From NCBI GenBank assembly GCA_902363835.1, contig CABJBM010000007.1, forward strand, positions 1-64,000: 64,000 nt of DNA. Reading direction: 5' to 3'. The stretch comes from Lachnospiraceae bacterium (lineage in GTDB: Bacteria; Bacillota; Clostridia; Lachnospirales; Lachnospiraceae). Numbering within the stretch: the stretch's first letter is position 1; each line of letters opens with the position of its first letter. Below the pieces are notes generated by a model, which saw only the letters and a list, made by a program, of their open reading frames with translations, ran no database searches and had not been told where the DNA came from. Made by a program: the position numbers and the translations under genes. This document shows positions 39,433 to 48,614 of the stretch, in pieces.

Positions 39433-39441
39433 CATATCATA
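39433..39441 (+). promoter_or_regulatory. sigma-K-like -10 box before the collagen gene
   Basis: CATATCATA matches the sigma-K -10 consensus CATAnnnTA, and AACA stands about 16 bases upstream where the -35 AC is expected. It is 106 bases before the collagen gene ATG. Late mother-cell expression would suit an exosporium protein; a match this short can arise by chance. Confidence 0.4.
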
Positions 39442-39546
39442 AGGTATAAAGGAGTTCTAAAGCCCTTTATATTCTGATTTTAATTTTGTACGGAATGCTT
39501 ATAAGCAAAAAATCACAATATCACACCTTAACAGGAGGGAATTATA

Positions 39547-41550
39547 ATGAATAATTGTAGAAATTGGGACGATAATCGCTGCGGCAACAGCGGTAACAGC
39601 TGCAACGGCTGCAATGGATGCGGTTGCTGCGGCCCAACCGGACCACAAGGACCTAGAGGCTGCCCCGGACCAGTTGGACCGCAGGGACCTAGAGGACCGC
39701 AGGGACCTAGAGGACCACAGGGACCAACCGGACCGCAGGGACCTAGAGGCTTCCAGGGACCGACCGGGCCACAGGGACCGCAAGGGCCGCAGGGACCCGC
39801 AGGACCTCAGGGACCAGTAGGACCTCAAGGACCTCAGGGCGTGCAGGGACCGACCGGACCAACTGGTGCCACCGGCGCTACCGGCGCTCAGGGACCTCAG
39901 GGACCACAGGGGCCACAGGGACCAACAGGTGCTACCGGCGCTACCGGCGCTCAGGGACCAACTGGACCAACGGGTGCTACTGGCGCTACCGGCGCTCAGG
40001 GACCAACTGGACCAACTGGTGCTACCGGCGCTACCGGCGCTCAGGGACCACAGGGGCCACAGGGACCACAAGGACCAACCGGACCAACCGGTGCTACCGG
40101 CGCTACCGGTGCTCAAGGACCTCAGGGACCAACCGGACCGACTGGTGCAACCGGCGCTACCGGCGCTCAAGGGCCTCAGGGACCGCAGGGACCAACAGGA
40201 CCCGCTGGCGCTACTGGCGCTCAGGGACCTCAGGGACCAATTGGACCGACTGGTGCTACTGGCGCTACAGGCGCTCAGGGACCAACTGGACCGACTGGTG
40301 CAACCGGCGCTACAGGTGCTCAGGGACCGACCGGACCGCAAGGACCGCAGGGACCGACCGGACCTCAGGGTGCTACCGGCGCTACCGGCGCTCAGGGACC
40401 AACTGGACCGACTGGTGCTACCGGCGCTACCGGTGCTCAGGGACCACAGGGACCAACCGGACCTCAGGGTGCTACCGGCGCTCAGGGACCACAGGGACCG
40501 ACCGGACCTCAGGGTGCTACCGGCGCTACCGGCGCTCAGGGACCAACTGGACCGACTGGTGCTACCGGTGCTACCGGCGCTCAGGGACCACAGGGACCAA
40601 CCGGACCTCAGGGTGCTACCGGCGCTACCGGCGCTCAGGGACCAACTGGACCGACTGGTGCAACTGGCGCTACCGGTGCTCAGGGACCGCAGGGACCGAC
40701 CGGACCTCAGGGTGCTACCGGTGCTCAGGGACCAATTGGACCGACCGGACCTCAGGGTGCTACTGGTGCTCAGGGACCAATCGGACCGACTGGACCTCAG
40801 GGACCACAGGGACCGCAGGGTATTGAAGGACCTGTTGGACCAACTGGACCTACAGGTGCTACAGGTGCTACAGGTGCTCAGGGAGCAACCGGACCTACCG
40901 GACCTCAGGGACCTCAGGGACCGCAGGGTATCGAAGGACCTGTTGGACCTACCGGACCTACTGGTGCCACTGGTTCTACCGGTGCTCAGGGACCAATCGG
41001 ACCGACCGGACCTCAGGGGCCACAGGGACCGCAGGGTATTGAAGGACCTGTTGGACCTACCGGGCCTACCGGGCCTACCGGACCTTCCGGTTCTACCGGC
41101 GCACAAGGACCTACCGGACCTACCGGACCTGCAGGACCATTTACGCAATTACGTGGATTTGACCTGCAGCTCACTGGAGGTACCTCAGTAGCAAATGGAA
41201 GCCGTGTTGTATTTAATACCATTTTAAACAATCAGAGTCTTAATATCTCTTATAACACAGCAACAGGCCTTGTAACACTGAATGCAGAACAAAATTACTA
41301 TGTATCCTGGTGGGTATCTACAGACGGTGCAGGCCCATCCACTTATGTAGAATTTGATTTAGAGATGAATGGAAGCAGCGGTATATCTTCAAGCTCGCCA
41401 ATCGTAACCGGCCAGTTAACCGGAATGACCCTGATTACTGTGGGTGCAATCCCATCTACCATTGCACTTGTTAACACAACCGGGCAGACCGTTTCTTACG
41501 GTGCGACCCCAGTTCAGGCACACATGGTTATTTTTGAAGTTTCCCAATAA
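39547..41550 (+). CDS. collagen-like surface protein, BclA-type architecture
   Basis: A 667-residue protein in three parts. Residues 1-28 are Asn/Gly/Cys-rich with seven cysteines. From Gly29 there are 168 uninterrupted Gly-X-Y triplets (39631-41142), dominated by GPT, GPQ, GAT and GAQ, enough for a long triple helix. The last ~135 residues (from [13 protein letters not shown]) form a beta-rich globular domain like the BclA C-terminal trimerisation domain. Thr-rich triplets are O-glycosylated in BclA. It probably forms hair-like filaments on the spore surface. AGGAGG precedes the ATG. The open frames on the other strand and in +2 here are artefacts of the repeats. Confidence 0.9.
   Translation: MNNCRNWDDNRCGNSGNSCNGCNGCGCCGPTGPQGPRGCPGPVGPQGPRGPQGPRGPQGPTGPQGPRGFQGPTGPQGPQGPQGPAGPQGPVGPQGPQGVQGPTGPTGATGATGAQGPQGPQGPQGPTGATGATGAQGPTGPTGATGATGAQGPTGPTGATGATGAQGPQGPQGPQGPTGPTGATGATGAQGPQGPTGPTGATGATGAQGPQGPQGPTGPAGATGAQGPQGPIGPTGATGATGAQGPTGPTGATGATGAQGPTGPQGPQGPTGPQGATGATGAQGPTGPTGATGATGAQGPQGPTGPQGATGAQGPQGPTGPQGATGATGAQGPTGPTGATGATGAQGPQGPTGPQGATGATGAQGPTGPTGATGATGAQGPQGPTGPQGATGAQGPIGPTGPQGATGAQGPIGPTGPQGPQGPQGIEGPVGPTGPTGATGATGAQGATGPTGPQGPQGPQGIEGPVGPTGPTGATGSTGAQGPIGPTGPQGPQGPQGIEGPVGPTGPTGPTGPSGSTGAQGPTGPTGPAGPFTQLRGFDLQLTGGTSVANGSRVVFNTILNNQSLNISYNTATGLVTLNAEQNYYVSWWVSTDGAGPSTYVEFDLEMNGSSGISSSSPIVTGQLTGMTLITVGAIPSTIALVNTTGQTVSYGATPVQAHMVIFEVSQ
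39631..41142 (+). repeat. Gly-X-Y coding repeat tract
   Basis: A 1512-base tract with a strict 9-base period, built from larger near-identical blocks: [21 protein letters not shown] units through 39850-40720 and three copies of a [22 protein letters not shown] block at about 40820, 40930 and 41030. Block identity at the DNA level implies recent duplication, so length probably varies between strains. Confidence 0.9.
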
Positions 41551-41590
41551 CCACTGACACAAAGTCATTTTAAAGATCTGCGATCTTGTA

Positions 41591-41626
41591 AAAATGCGTC
41601 GGAAGCATATGCTTCCGACGCATTTT
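41591..41626. terminator. perfect-palindrome bidirectional terminator
   Basis: AAAATGCGTCGGAAGCAT followed directly by its exact reverse complement, an 18+18 palindrome flanked by A and T runs. It sits between the converging collagen and cardiolipin synthase genes and serves both. Confidence 0.85.
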
Positions 41627-41655
41627 ACATAGACAGCAGTATATTCTCCATTGCT

Positions 41656-43206
41656 TTACATAAGCGGTGCGAATAACCTGAGCGCCCGCCCTGCAAACAC
41701 TTCATACCATGGATAATTCCTGCAATCTTCCAAAGTGATCCTACGGCATTGAGCCAGAGTGTCATGAAAATCCCTTTGTATATCCCGTATCACCTCGTTC
41801 CGATACAGGTAGACCGCACATTCAAAATGAAGGTAAAGGCTTCTGAAATCCATATTAATGGTTCCCACTACAGCCTTGGTATCATCGCTTGCATATACCT
41901 TGGCATGGACAAAGCCCGGTATGTACTCATAAATCTGGACCCCGGCTCTTATTAACTCCCCATAGTGAGATCTTGCAAGCAGGAATGCGTATTTCTTATC
42001 CGGTATTCCCGGCATGATGATAATTACCTCCACGCCCCGCTTGGCGGCAAAAGTAAGAGCCTGAACCATTTCATAATCCAGAATCAGATATGGCGTCATG
42101 ATGTGGATATAATGCCTGGCAGAATTTATGATATCCATATATACCTGTTTCCCCATGGATTCCTGATCTAAGGGGCTGTCCCCGTAAGGGATCACAAATC
42201 CATCCATATTCAGTTCCAGGGGATAAAAATATTCCGGATCCCTCAAATATTGTCCATAATCCTCAGCCCCCTTTTCAGAAATGTTCCACATTTGCAGAAA
42301 CATCATGGTAAAGCTGGTAACCGCGTCCCCTTTCAGCATGATGCCCGTATCCTTCCAATGCCCAAAGCGCACACGCCTGTTAATGTATTCATCTGCCAGG
42401 TTTATCCCTCCGGTAAAAGCCGTAAGACCATCCACCACCAGTATCTTTCTATGATCCCGGTTATTCTGGTAAGTGGTAAACGCAGGCTTAATGGGAGAGA
42501 AAACCTTTGCCTTAATTCCCTTTTCCTGCAATTCTTTTGAATAGCTAAAGGGGAGAAGGGACAGGGAACACATGCCGTCATACATGAACCGGACTTCCAC
42601 CCCTTCCTTCACCTTTCTCTCCAGAATCTCCAATATGGCATCCCACATTTCCCCCCGCTCCACAATAAAGAATTCCATAAAAATAAACCGTTTTGCTCCC
42701 TCCAGCTCCTTTTTCATGGCCTCAAACATGGTTTCTCCCAGAACAAAATATTGTACATTGGTATTTTTATATGCCGGGTAATGACCTGAGTTCTTAATAT
42801 AGTGAGCCAGATTGGCATTTCGCCTGCTGATCCTGGACAATTCCTCCATAACCCTGGGATTTGGGGTCAGATAGGTTTCTGACTGCTCCATGTTGACCCG
42901 CAGTCTTTTATTCATCAGCTTCCCCACAATCTGCAGCTCCACAAACAGATAAAAAAGCGTTCCAAACACAGGAACAGCCGCAATTGGGACCATCCAGGCC
43001 AATTTAAAGCTTGGATTTTCTTCCTTATTCAGGATATAAATGATAACAAATGCGCCGAGCAGAGCATAACTGCCGTAAAAATACGCCAGGTAGCGGCTTA
43101 AAAAACGGTATGCCGCAAAAAGAATAGCCACTTGTATGATAAGAGAAACGGCCGCAAACGTGGTCCGGCCAAAAATAATCCTCAGCATCCTCCTGATCTG
43201 TTTCAT
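41656..43206 (-). CDS. cls: cardiolipin synthase, phospholipase D type
   Basis: A 516-residue membrane enzyme that joins two phosphatidylglycerols into cardiolipin. Two N-terminal helices (~15-35, ~42-62) and a third (~75-95) precede two PLD domains with HKD motifs: HRKILVVDGLTAFTGG and HAKVYASDDTKAVVGT. Start at the ATG at 43206 with GGAGGTG upstream; the longer frame adds nothing recognisable. Gene stands alone between two terminator regions. Confidence 0.93.
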   Translation of the reverse strand: MKQIRRMLRIIFGRTTFAAVSLIIQVAILFAAYRFLSRYLAYFYGSYALLGAFVIIYILNKEENPSFKLAWMVPIAAVPVFGTLFYLFVELQIVGKLMNKRLRVNMEQSETYLTPNPRVMEELSRISRRNANLAHYIKNSGHYPAYKNTNVQYFVLGETMFEAMKKELEGAKRFIFMEFFIVERGEMWDAILEILERKVKEGVEVRFMYDGMCSLSLLPFSYSKELQEKGIKAKVFSPIKPAFTTYQNNRDHRKILVVDGLTAFTGGINLADEYINRRVRFGHWKDTGIMLKGDAVTSFTMMFLQMWNISEKGAEDYGQYLRDPEYFYPLELNMDGFVIPYGDSPLDQESMGKQVYMDIINSARHYIHIMTPYLILDYEMVQALTFAAKRGVEVIIIMPGIPDKKYAFLLARSHYGELIRAGVQIYEYIPGFVHAKVYASDDTKAVVGTINMDFRSLYLHFECAVYLYRNEVIRDIQRDFHDTLAQCRRITLEDCRNYPWYEVFAGRALRLFAPLM

Positions 43207-43369
43207 CCTGTGCACCTCCATGCTGCCAAATCCATTGATCAAATCTCCTTCATTATACAGCCTGTTTCTTTTTCTTGCAACAGCCTGCAGGCCCAGTATC
43301 CGTTTTCAATCCATGAAAAACAACGGGAAAACCGCTGGTATCGCAGTCTTCCCGCCGCCTCTTCCCTTT

Positions 43370-44653
43370 TTACCGTTCCAGAGCCTGTCTGATATCCTCC
43401 ACAATGTCCCCGGCATTTTCGATACCCACGCTCAGCCGGATCATGGACGGGTCAACCCCCGCTTCAACCAGCTGTTCATCCGTCAGCTGCCTGTGGGTAT
43501 GGCTGGCCGGATGTAAAACAGAAGTGCGGGCATCTGCCACATGAGTCACAATAGCCGCCAGCTTCAGCCCATCCATAAACTTGACCGCTGCTTCCCTTCC
43601 GCCCTTTAAGCCAAAAGAAATCACGCCGCAGGTGCCGTCGGGCATATATTTTTTTGCCAGATCATAATATTTGTCCCCTTCCAGCCCCGGATACTTGATC
43701 CATGCCACATCCTCCCTGGAACTTAAATACCTGGCCACCTTTAAGGCATTCTCACAGTGACAGGGAACCCGAAGATGCAGGGTCTCTAAGCCAAGATTTA
43801 ACAAAAAGGAGTTCATTGGAGAAGGAATAGAGCCCAGATCCCTCATAAGCTGTGCAGTAGCTTTTGTAATATAGGCCTTTTTTCCGAATCTTTCCGTATA
43901 TACAATGCCATGGTAGGACTCATCGGGCGTGGTAAGCCCCGGATACCTTTCCCCATGAGCTTCCCAGTCAAAATTTCCGCTGTCAACAATGCAGCCGCCT
44001 ACGCTGGTGGCATGGCCATCCATGTATTTTGTGGTAGAATGGGTCACAATATCTGCTCCCCATTCAAATGGGCGGCAGTTAATGGGCGTGGCAAAAGTAT
44101 TATCCATAATCAGCGGAACTCCGTGCCTGTGTGCAACCCCTGCAAACTTTTCAATATCAAGAACCACAAGAGACGGATTGCCGATGGTTTCCCCGAACAC
44201 TGCTTTGGTATTGGGTTTAAATGCCTTCTCAAGCTCTTCTTCCGAGGCATCCGGATCTACCAGAGTGGATTCGATCCCCATCTTTTTTAAAGTTACGGTA
44301 AACAGATTGGTGGAGCCGCCGTAAATGGTGGCGGAGCTGATCACATGGTCCCCTTTTTCACAGATGTTAAGCAGTGCATAAAAATTAGCAGCCTGTCCGG
44401 AAGAAGTCAGCATGGCCGCCGCTCCGCCTTCCAGTTCGCAGATCTTAGAGGCTACCGCATCATTGGTAGGGTTTGCCAGCCTGGTATAAAAATACCCTTC
44501 ATCTTCCAAATCAAACAGCCTTCCCATCTTATCGCTGTCATCGTACTTAAATGTTGTGCTCTGAAAAATCGGAAGCACCCTTGCCTCACCGCTTTTCGGC
44601 TGCCAGCCGCCCTGAATGCAAACCGTCTCCCTGGAACGCCCGTTGTGACTCAT
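43370..44653 (-). CDS. metY: O-acetylhomoserine sulfhydrylase
   Basis: A 427-residue PLP enzyme of the Cys/Met metabolism family that makes homocysteine from O-acetylhomoserine and sulfide. The PLP lysine is Lys209 (VTHSTTKYMDGHATSVGG); YFYTRLANPTNDA and the C-terminal SVGIENAGDIVEDIRQAL agree with MetY. AGGAGG precedes the ATG. No S-box or T-box riboswitch is visible in the short upstream gap. Confidence 0.93.
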   Translation of the reverse strand: MSHNGRSRETVCIQGGWQPKSGEARVLPIFQSTTFKYDDSDKMGRLFDLEDEGYFYTRLANPTNDAVASKICELEGGAAAMLTSSGQAANFYALLNICEKGDHVISSATIYGGSTNLFTVTLKKMGIESTLVDPDASEEELEKAFKPNTKAVFGETIGNPSLVVLDIEKFAGVAHRHGVPLIMDNTFATPINCRPFEWGADIVTHSTTKYMDGHATSVGGCIVDSGNFDWEAHGERYPGLTTPDESYHGIVYTERFGKKAYITKATAQLMRDLGSIPSPMNSFLLNLGLETLHLRVPCHCENALKVARYLSSREDVAWIKYPGLEGDKYYDLAKKYMPDGTCGVISFGLKGGREAAVKFMDGLKLAAIVTHVADARTSVLHPASHTHRQLTDEQLVEAGVDPSMIRLSVGIENAGDIVEDIRQALER

Positions 44654-44736
44654 CTTTTTTCCTCCTGTAAACCTTAGTCATTTGCTTCTCCTAGTTTAGC
44701 ATAAAAGGTTCTGGAAATAAAGTCCTAATTGCCTTC

Positions 44737-44765
44737 TTGAATTCCCTGTTTTTTTACAGTATAAT
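44737..44765 (+). promoter_or_regulatory. sigma-A promoter of the DUF362 gene
   Basis: TTGAAT (44737-44742), 17-base spacer, perfect TATAAT (44760-44765), 35 bases before the ATG. Confidence 0.75.
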
Positions 44766-44799
44766 TGCGGTATTATACCACTCATCAAAGGAGACAGCC

Positions 44800-45906
44800 A
44801 TGAAAAAATCAAAGGTTTACTATACGAATTTTCATACCACCTTTCAGGAAAACCTTCCTCAAAAGCTTAAACGGCTTATAAAAACCGCCGGAATGCTGGA
44901 GCAGATCGACTTTCAGAACAAGTATACGGCCATTAAGATCCACTTTGGAGAACTGGGGAACTTGTCCTTCCTTCGTCCCAATTACGCAAAAGCAGTGGTG
45001 GACCTTGTAAAATCCCAGGGCGGAAAACCATTTTTAACGGATTGCAACACCCTGTATGTGGGAAGCCGCAAAAATGCCCTGGATCACCTGGATACCGCTT
45101 ATGAAAACGGATTTTCTCCCTTTTCAACCGGCTGCCATGTTTTGATCGCCGATGGATTAAAAGGAACTGATGAAAGCCTGGTTCCCATTGACGGAGAATA
45201 CATAAAAGAAGCTAAAATAGGACGTGCCGTTATGGATGCGGATATCTTCATTTCCCTTACCCACTTTAAAGGCCATGAAAGCACAGGCTTTGGCGGTGCT
45301 TTGAAAAACATTGGAATGGGCTGCGGCTCCAGAGCAGGAAAAATGGAAATGCATAATTCCGGAAAGCCCCATGTAACCGCGGAAACCTGTATCGGCTGCC
45401 ATGCCTGTGAAAAGAATTGCGCCCACAGCGCCATCTCCTTCCAGAATAAAAAGGCTTTCATCGACCATAACATGTGCGTAGGCTGCGGCCGCTGTATCGG
45501 TGTCTGTCCCGTGGATGCCGTTGAGACAGATTTTGATGAGTCCAACGACATCCTAAACTGCAAGATCGCGGAATACACCCAGGCAGTTATCGGGGACCGC
45601 CCCAATTTCCACATCAGCCTGATCATGGATGTATCCCCTTACTGCGACTGCCATTCAGAAAACGACATTCCAATCATCCCTGATGTGGGCATGTTTGCTT
45701 CCTTTGACCCGGTGGCCCTGGACATGGCCTGTGCAGATGCCGTAAACCGCCAGCCGGTCATGGCAGGCAGCATACTGGAAAAGCACGGCAGCCATCACCA
45801 TGATCATTTCAAGGACACCCATCCAAACACCAACTGGAGATCCTCCATTGAACACGGGGTAAAAATCGGTCTTGGAAATGAAGAATATGACTTAATTACG
45901 CTGTAG
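44800..45906 (+). CDS. DUF362 protein with two [4Fe-4S] motifs
   Basis: A 368-residue iron-sulfur protein: a DUF362 domain (IKIHFGELGNLSFLRPNY; FISLTHFKGHESTGFGGALKN) with a ferredoxin pair inserted at about residues 190-245 (CIGCHACEKNC and CVGCGRCIGVCP). It is soluble and probably cytoplasmic. The family is widespread in anaerobes and often annotated as a ferredoxin or Fe-S centre protein without known reaction. The ATG at 44800 follows AAAGGAG. Confidence 0.88.
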   Translation: MKKSKVYYTNFHTTFQENLPQKLKRLIKTAGMLEQIDFQNKYTAIKIHFGELGNLSFLRPNYAKAVVDLVKSQGGKPFLTDCNTLYVGSRKNALDHLDTAYENGFSPFSTGCHVLIADGLKGTDESLVPIDGEYIKEAKIGRAVMDADIFISLTHFKGHESTGFGGALKNIGMGCGSRAGKMEMHNSGKPHVTAETCIGCHACEKNCAHSAISFQNKKAFIDHNMCVGCGRCIGVCPVDAVETDFDESNDILNCKIAEYTQAVIGDRPNFHISLIMDVSPYCDCHSENDIPIIPDVGMFASFDPVALDMACADAVNRQPVMAGSILEKHGSHHHDHFKDTHPNTNWRSSIEHGVKIGLGNEEYDLITL

Positions 45907-45942
45907 CACAATAAGGGCTGGGAATTACGCCTTTATGAAAAT

Positions 45943-45981
45943 AAAAAGGGAGGACGCAAACATAATGTGCCCTCCTTTTTT
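45943..45981. terminator. bidirectional terminator between DUF362 and LTA-synthase-like genes
   Basis: AAAAAGGGAGG pairs with CCTCCTTTTTT around an inner GCA/TGC pairing, with an A run on one side and a T run on the other, between two converging genes. Confidence 0.75.
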
Positions 45982-45986
45982 CATAC

Positions 45987-47915
45987 TCAGTTCAATGCCC
46001 TGATCCTGCCGGCCCTGTAATGGGTTACCCCTTCTCCCAGGGGTACCTTGTCCCTTCCGATCTGCCAGACTGATAGCTCCGAATCTTTCATCTTTTTTTC
46101 CGGGACATCTTTTGCAATAATAAGCTCCGGCCAGACAAAGGTGGTTTCCACAGGCTTTCCGTCAAAACAGATCCTGGAATAAGGAGTGAAATTTTCCCCG
46201 TAAACCAGAACATTGGAATCATTGTACACCACATGGTCAATCACAATGTCATCAATTCCCATTTTAAGCTTTGTGGACTGGTAAGGACTCTCTCCTCCAT
46301 ACACTTCACGGTCACCGTAGAGAATGTCATATTCCAGGGTTTTCATGTCCTTTAAATAGCTTTCCGCATCTGTATTGGGATTGCTGAAATAATTCTGATG
46401 GAACCTCATCATGGTTCCCTCATGAATGTTAAGCATATCCAGCACATGGGCTGAAAGCTGATAGGCTTCCACATCCTTTTTCTCCACAGGAAGATTCATG
46501 TTGTTCCAGATCACATATTCGGTCTGAAACAGGGAACGGTTCTTCATCTGATGCTGTGTCCACACAAATCCAGGCAAATGGTCCCCGTACATAACCAGAA
46601 CAATGGGCTCCTTTCTGGTCCGCAGGGTATTGACAAGGGAACGGATAAACTGGTCCATTTCCCCGATCTGCTGGCAGTAATACTCAAAGTTTGGATATTT
46701 CCCGTGTCCCTGAACGGAAATGGTATAGATAAAGTCAGGGCCCTTGGTAGAATCCAGCGTTCTGATGATCTCGCCGGTAAGGATCTTGTCCTTGCACCAG
46801 CCCGTAGGATTTCTTTCTATGTTATTCATATATTCAATGGGAGTAAAGGTATCAAAGCCCAGCTGGGAAAACACCCGGTTCCTGTCATAAAAGGTGGCCT
46901 CATTGTTGTGGATGGCATGGGCGGTGTAGCCTAAATTTTTCAAATCAAAGGCCACGCTTTCACAGGGGGTTTTCTTTAACACGGTTTTATAAGGATACTC
47001 TCCCGGGCCGAAAAAATCCAGGTTCATGCCTGTGATGGATTCAAACTCCGTATTTGCAGTGCCCGCGCCCACAGCGGGTACGCTTAAATAGCCCCCGGGA
47101 TAATTCTTCTGCAGCTGGTGGAAAAAAGGGATGGGATCATAATTTACCGGATTCTCCTTCCACAGGGAAGGGTCAAAAAAGGATTCCAGCTGGATCATGA
47201 TCACATTAGGCTTTGTATCTTCAGACAGGGCATAAGTATTCTCCGGAACCAGTTCCTCATCCCGGATGGCTTCCATTGTCTCGGTTCCATATCCCTCAGG
47301 CTTGGAAATTCCGGTATTAAACAGGGAATTGGAAAAACAATATGGAAATCCATAGCTTTTAAATGCCTCACCAATGTTACCGAAATGAACCGCCACTAAT
47401 CCGGTTCTCATGGCTGCGCTTGTGGCTCCCAGCACAACAACGCTGCTGATGGCTATCAGCCCGGCCCCAAGGCCGTATCTCACCCGTTCCCTGGAAATTG
47501 GAGCCCTGCGCCAGACTGCGGCCAGGAATATGACGGAAAACGCTACGCCGGACACGATTAAAATAATCTGCAGCCAGGTGAAATATACCGTGGCCAGGCT
47601 GACCGCATACTTTACCAGGCGGAAATCAGCCCCGGTAAAAGGCGTTGTCCTGAAAATGAGCAGGATCCCGTTTACCACTCCCATCAAAAGCCATATGAGG
47701 GATATGGTAATGCATGCAAAAGCCTTGCGCTTTGTCACAAATACAACCGTAAAAGGAAGAATAATGATCAGCGTATTCAGCAAAAACACAGGAAAACTTC
47801 CCAATATATAAGAACCAAGGCTTACCAAAGATTTTCTGCTGGCCAATTCAATAAAGACATTCATCATGGCAGAAAGCACAAAAAGTCTTCCCAGCCATTT
47901 GACATATAATTTCAT
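45987..47915 (-). CDS. LTA synthase family phosphoglycerol transferase
   Basis: A 642-residue membrane enzyme: five N-terminal helices (residues ~5-175) and an extracellular sulfatase-type domain with IMIQLESFFDP (metal Glu), GTANTEFE (catalytic Thr) and VMYGDHLPG (metal Asp/His). The family polymerises or transfers glycerol phosphate onto lipoteichoic-acid-like or glycan acceptors. Residues after ~560 form a small beta domain not typical of LtaS, seen in related phosphoglycerol transferases of Clostridia. Single gene. Confidence 0.88.
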   Translation of the reverse strand: MKLYVKWLGRLFVLSAMMNVFIELASRKSLVSLGSYILGSFPVFLLNTLIIILPFTVVFVTKRKAFACITISLIWLLMGVVNGILLIFRTTPFTGADFRLVKYAVSLATVYFTWLQIILIVSGVAFSVIFLAAVWRRAPISRERVRYGLGAGLIAISSVVVLGATSAAMRTGLVAVHFGNIGEAFKSYGFPYCFSNSLFNTGISKPEGYGTETMEAIRDEELVPENTYALSEDTKPNVIMIQLESFFDPSLWKENPVNYDPIPFFHQLQKNYPGGYLSVPAVGAGTANTEFESITGMNLDFFGPGEYPYKTVLKKTPCESVAFDLKNLGYTAHAIHNNEATFYDRNRVFSQLGFDTFTPIEYMNNIERNPTGWCKDKILTGEIIRTLDSTKGPDFIYTISVQGHGKYPNFEYYCQQIGEMDQFIRSLVNTLRTRKEPIVLVMYGDHLPGFVWTQHQMKNRSLFQTEYVIWNNMNLPVEKKDVEAYQLSAHVLDMLNIHEGTMMRFHQNYFSNPNTDAESYLKDMKTLEYDILYGDREVYGGESPYQSTKLKMGIDDIVIDHVVYNDSNVLVYGENFTPYSRICFDGKPVETTFVWPELIIAKDVPEKKMKDSELSVWQIGRDKVPLGEGVTHYRAGRIRALN

Positions 47916-48014
47916 GATATACCTCTTTGTCCCCTATTTCTTTTCAGAGTCGGATTTAGTCTATCACATTTTACCGGAAATTTACATACTTTTTTTAAAA
48001 AAGCGAAAATTCCC

Positions 48015-48043
48015 AAAGGAAAGACCGGCTTTTTAAGCCGGCC
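48015..48043 (-). terminator. terminator after the zinc-ribbon gene
   Basis: Minus-strand GGCCGGCTT/AAGCCGGTC stem with a short loop followed by TTTCCTTT. Confidence 0.6.
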
Positions 48044-48053
48044 TTTTAAGTAA

Positions 48054-48542
48054 CTACTCTTGTTCTTCTGTAGGTTCAAATGCGTCTTCACTAACCGTAT
48101 TGATACCAGCTGCCGGATTTACTTCTTCTGCCGACGCCGCCTCTTCTACTTCCTCAACGCTCTCATCTTCTGTATCAGCTTTCTGGGCTGCTTCCTTTAC
48201 AGGAGCTCCGCACTTTCCACAATAAAAAGTATTCTTTGGAACCTTGGCTCCACACTCCGCGCAGATACGGGTTCCCTCGCTTTGGCTCAGTTCTATCTCC
48301 AGAGCGGCAATTCTCTCCCGGCTGGCTCTGACAGCTTCATAAGCCTTTGCATAAACTTCCTCCGGCTCTTTGTTCGCTTCATAGAATTGTTTGCCGATGA
48401 CTGCATAAGCTTCTTCCAGCTTTGTCTTCTCCACACTGATCTGTGTCTTTAACTGTATTGTTTCAGTCAGCGCTTTTGCCTTGGTTGCAACCTCTTTGCC
48501 GGTACCACTAATTGTCTTTCCCAACTCTTCAAAAAATGCCAT
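48054..48542 (-). CDS. zinc-ribbon protein with helical N-terminus
   Basis: A 162-residue protein: an N-terminal coiled-coil-like helical region (residues 1-80, MAFFEELGKTISGTGKEVAT..), a zinc ribbon with two CxxC pairs (CAECGAK and CGKCGAP) at ~95-115, and an acidic low-complexity tail. It is soluble. Similar proteins are common in Lachnospiraceae without known role. GGAGG precedes the ATG. Confidence 0.85.
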   Translation of the reverse strand: MAFFEELGKTISGTGKEVATKAKALTETIQLKTQISVEKTKLEEAYAVIGKQFYEANKEPEEVYAKAYEAVRASRERIAALEIELSQSEGTRICAECGAKVPKNTFYCGKCGAPVKEAAQKADTEDESVEEVEEAASAEEVNPAAGINTVSEDAFEPTEEQE

Positions 48543-48614
48543 CCGTGATTCCTCCTTTGACTTTTGCTTCTATCATTTTAACTTCATTGGAAGAAAAAGT
48601 CAATGAAAGACTGC

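Noticed and set aside
39499..41148. 549-codon minus-strand ORF and 441-codon +2 ORF across the collagen gene
   Set aside because: Both are by-products of the 9-base Gly-X-Y repeat, which keeps other frames free of stops; neither has protein-like composition or a ribosome site.
44654..44799. SAM or T-box riboswitch before metY
   Set aside because: The gap is too short and lacks the conserved stems; it holds the divergent sigma-A promoter instead.
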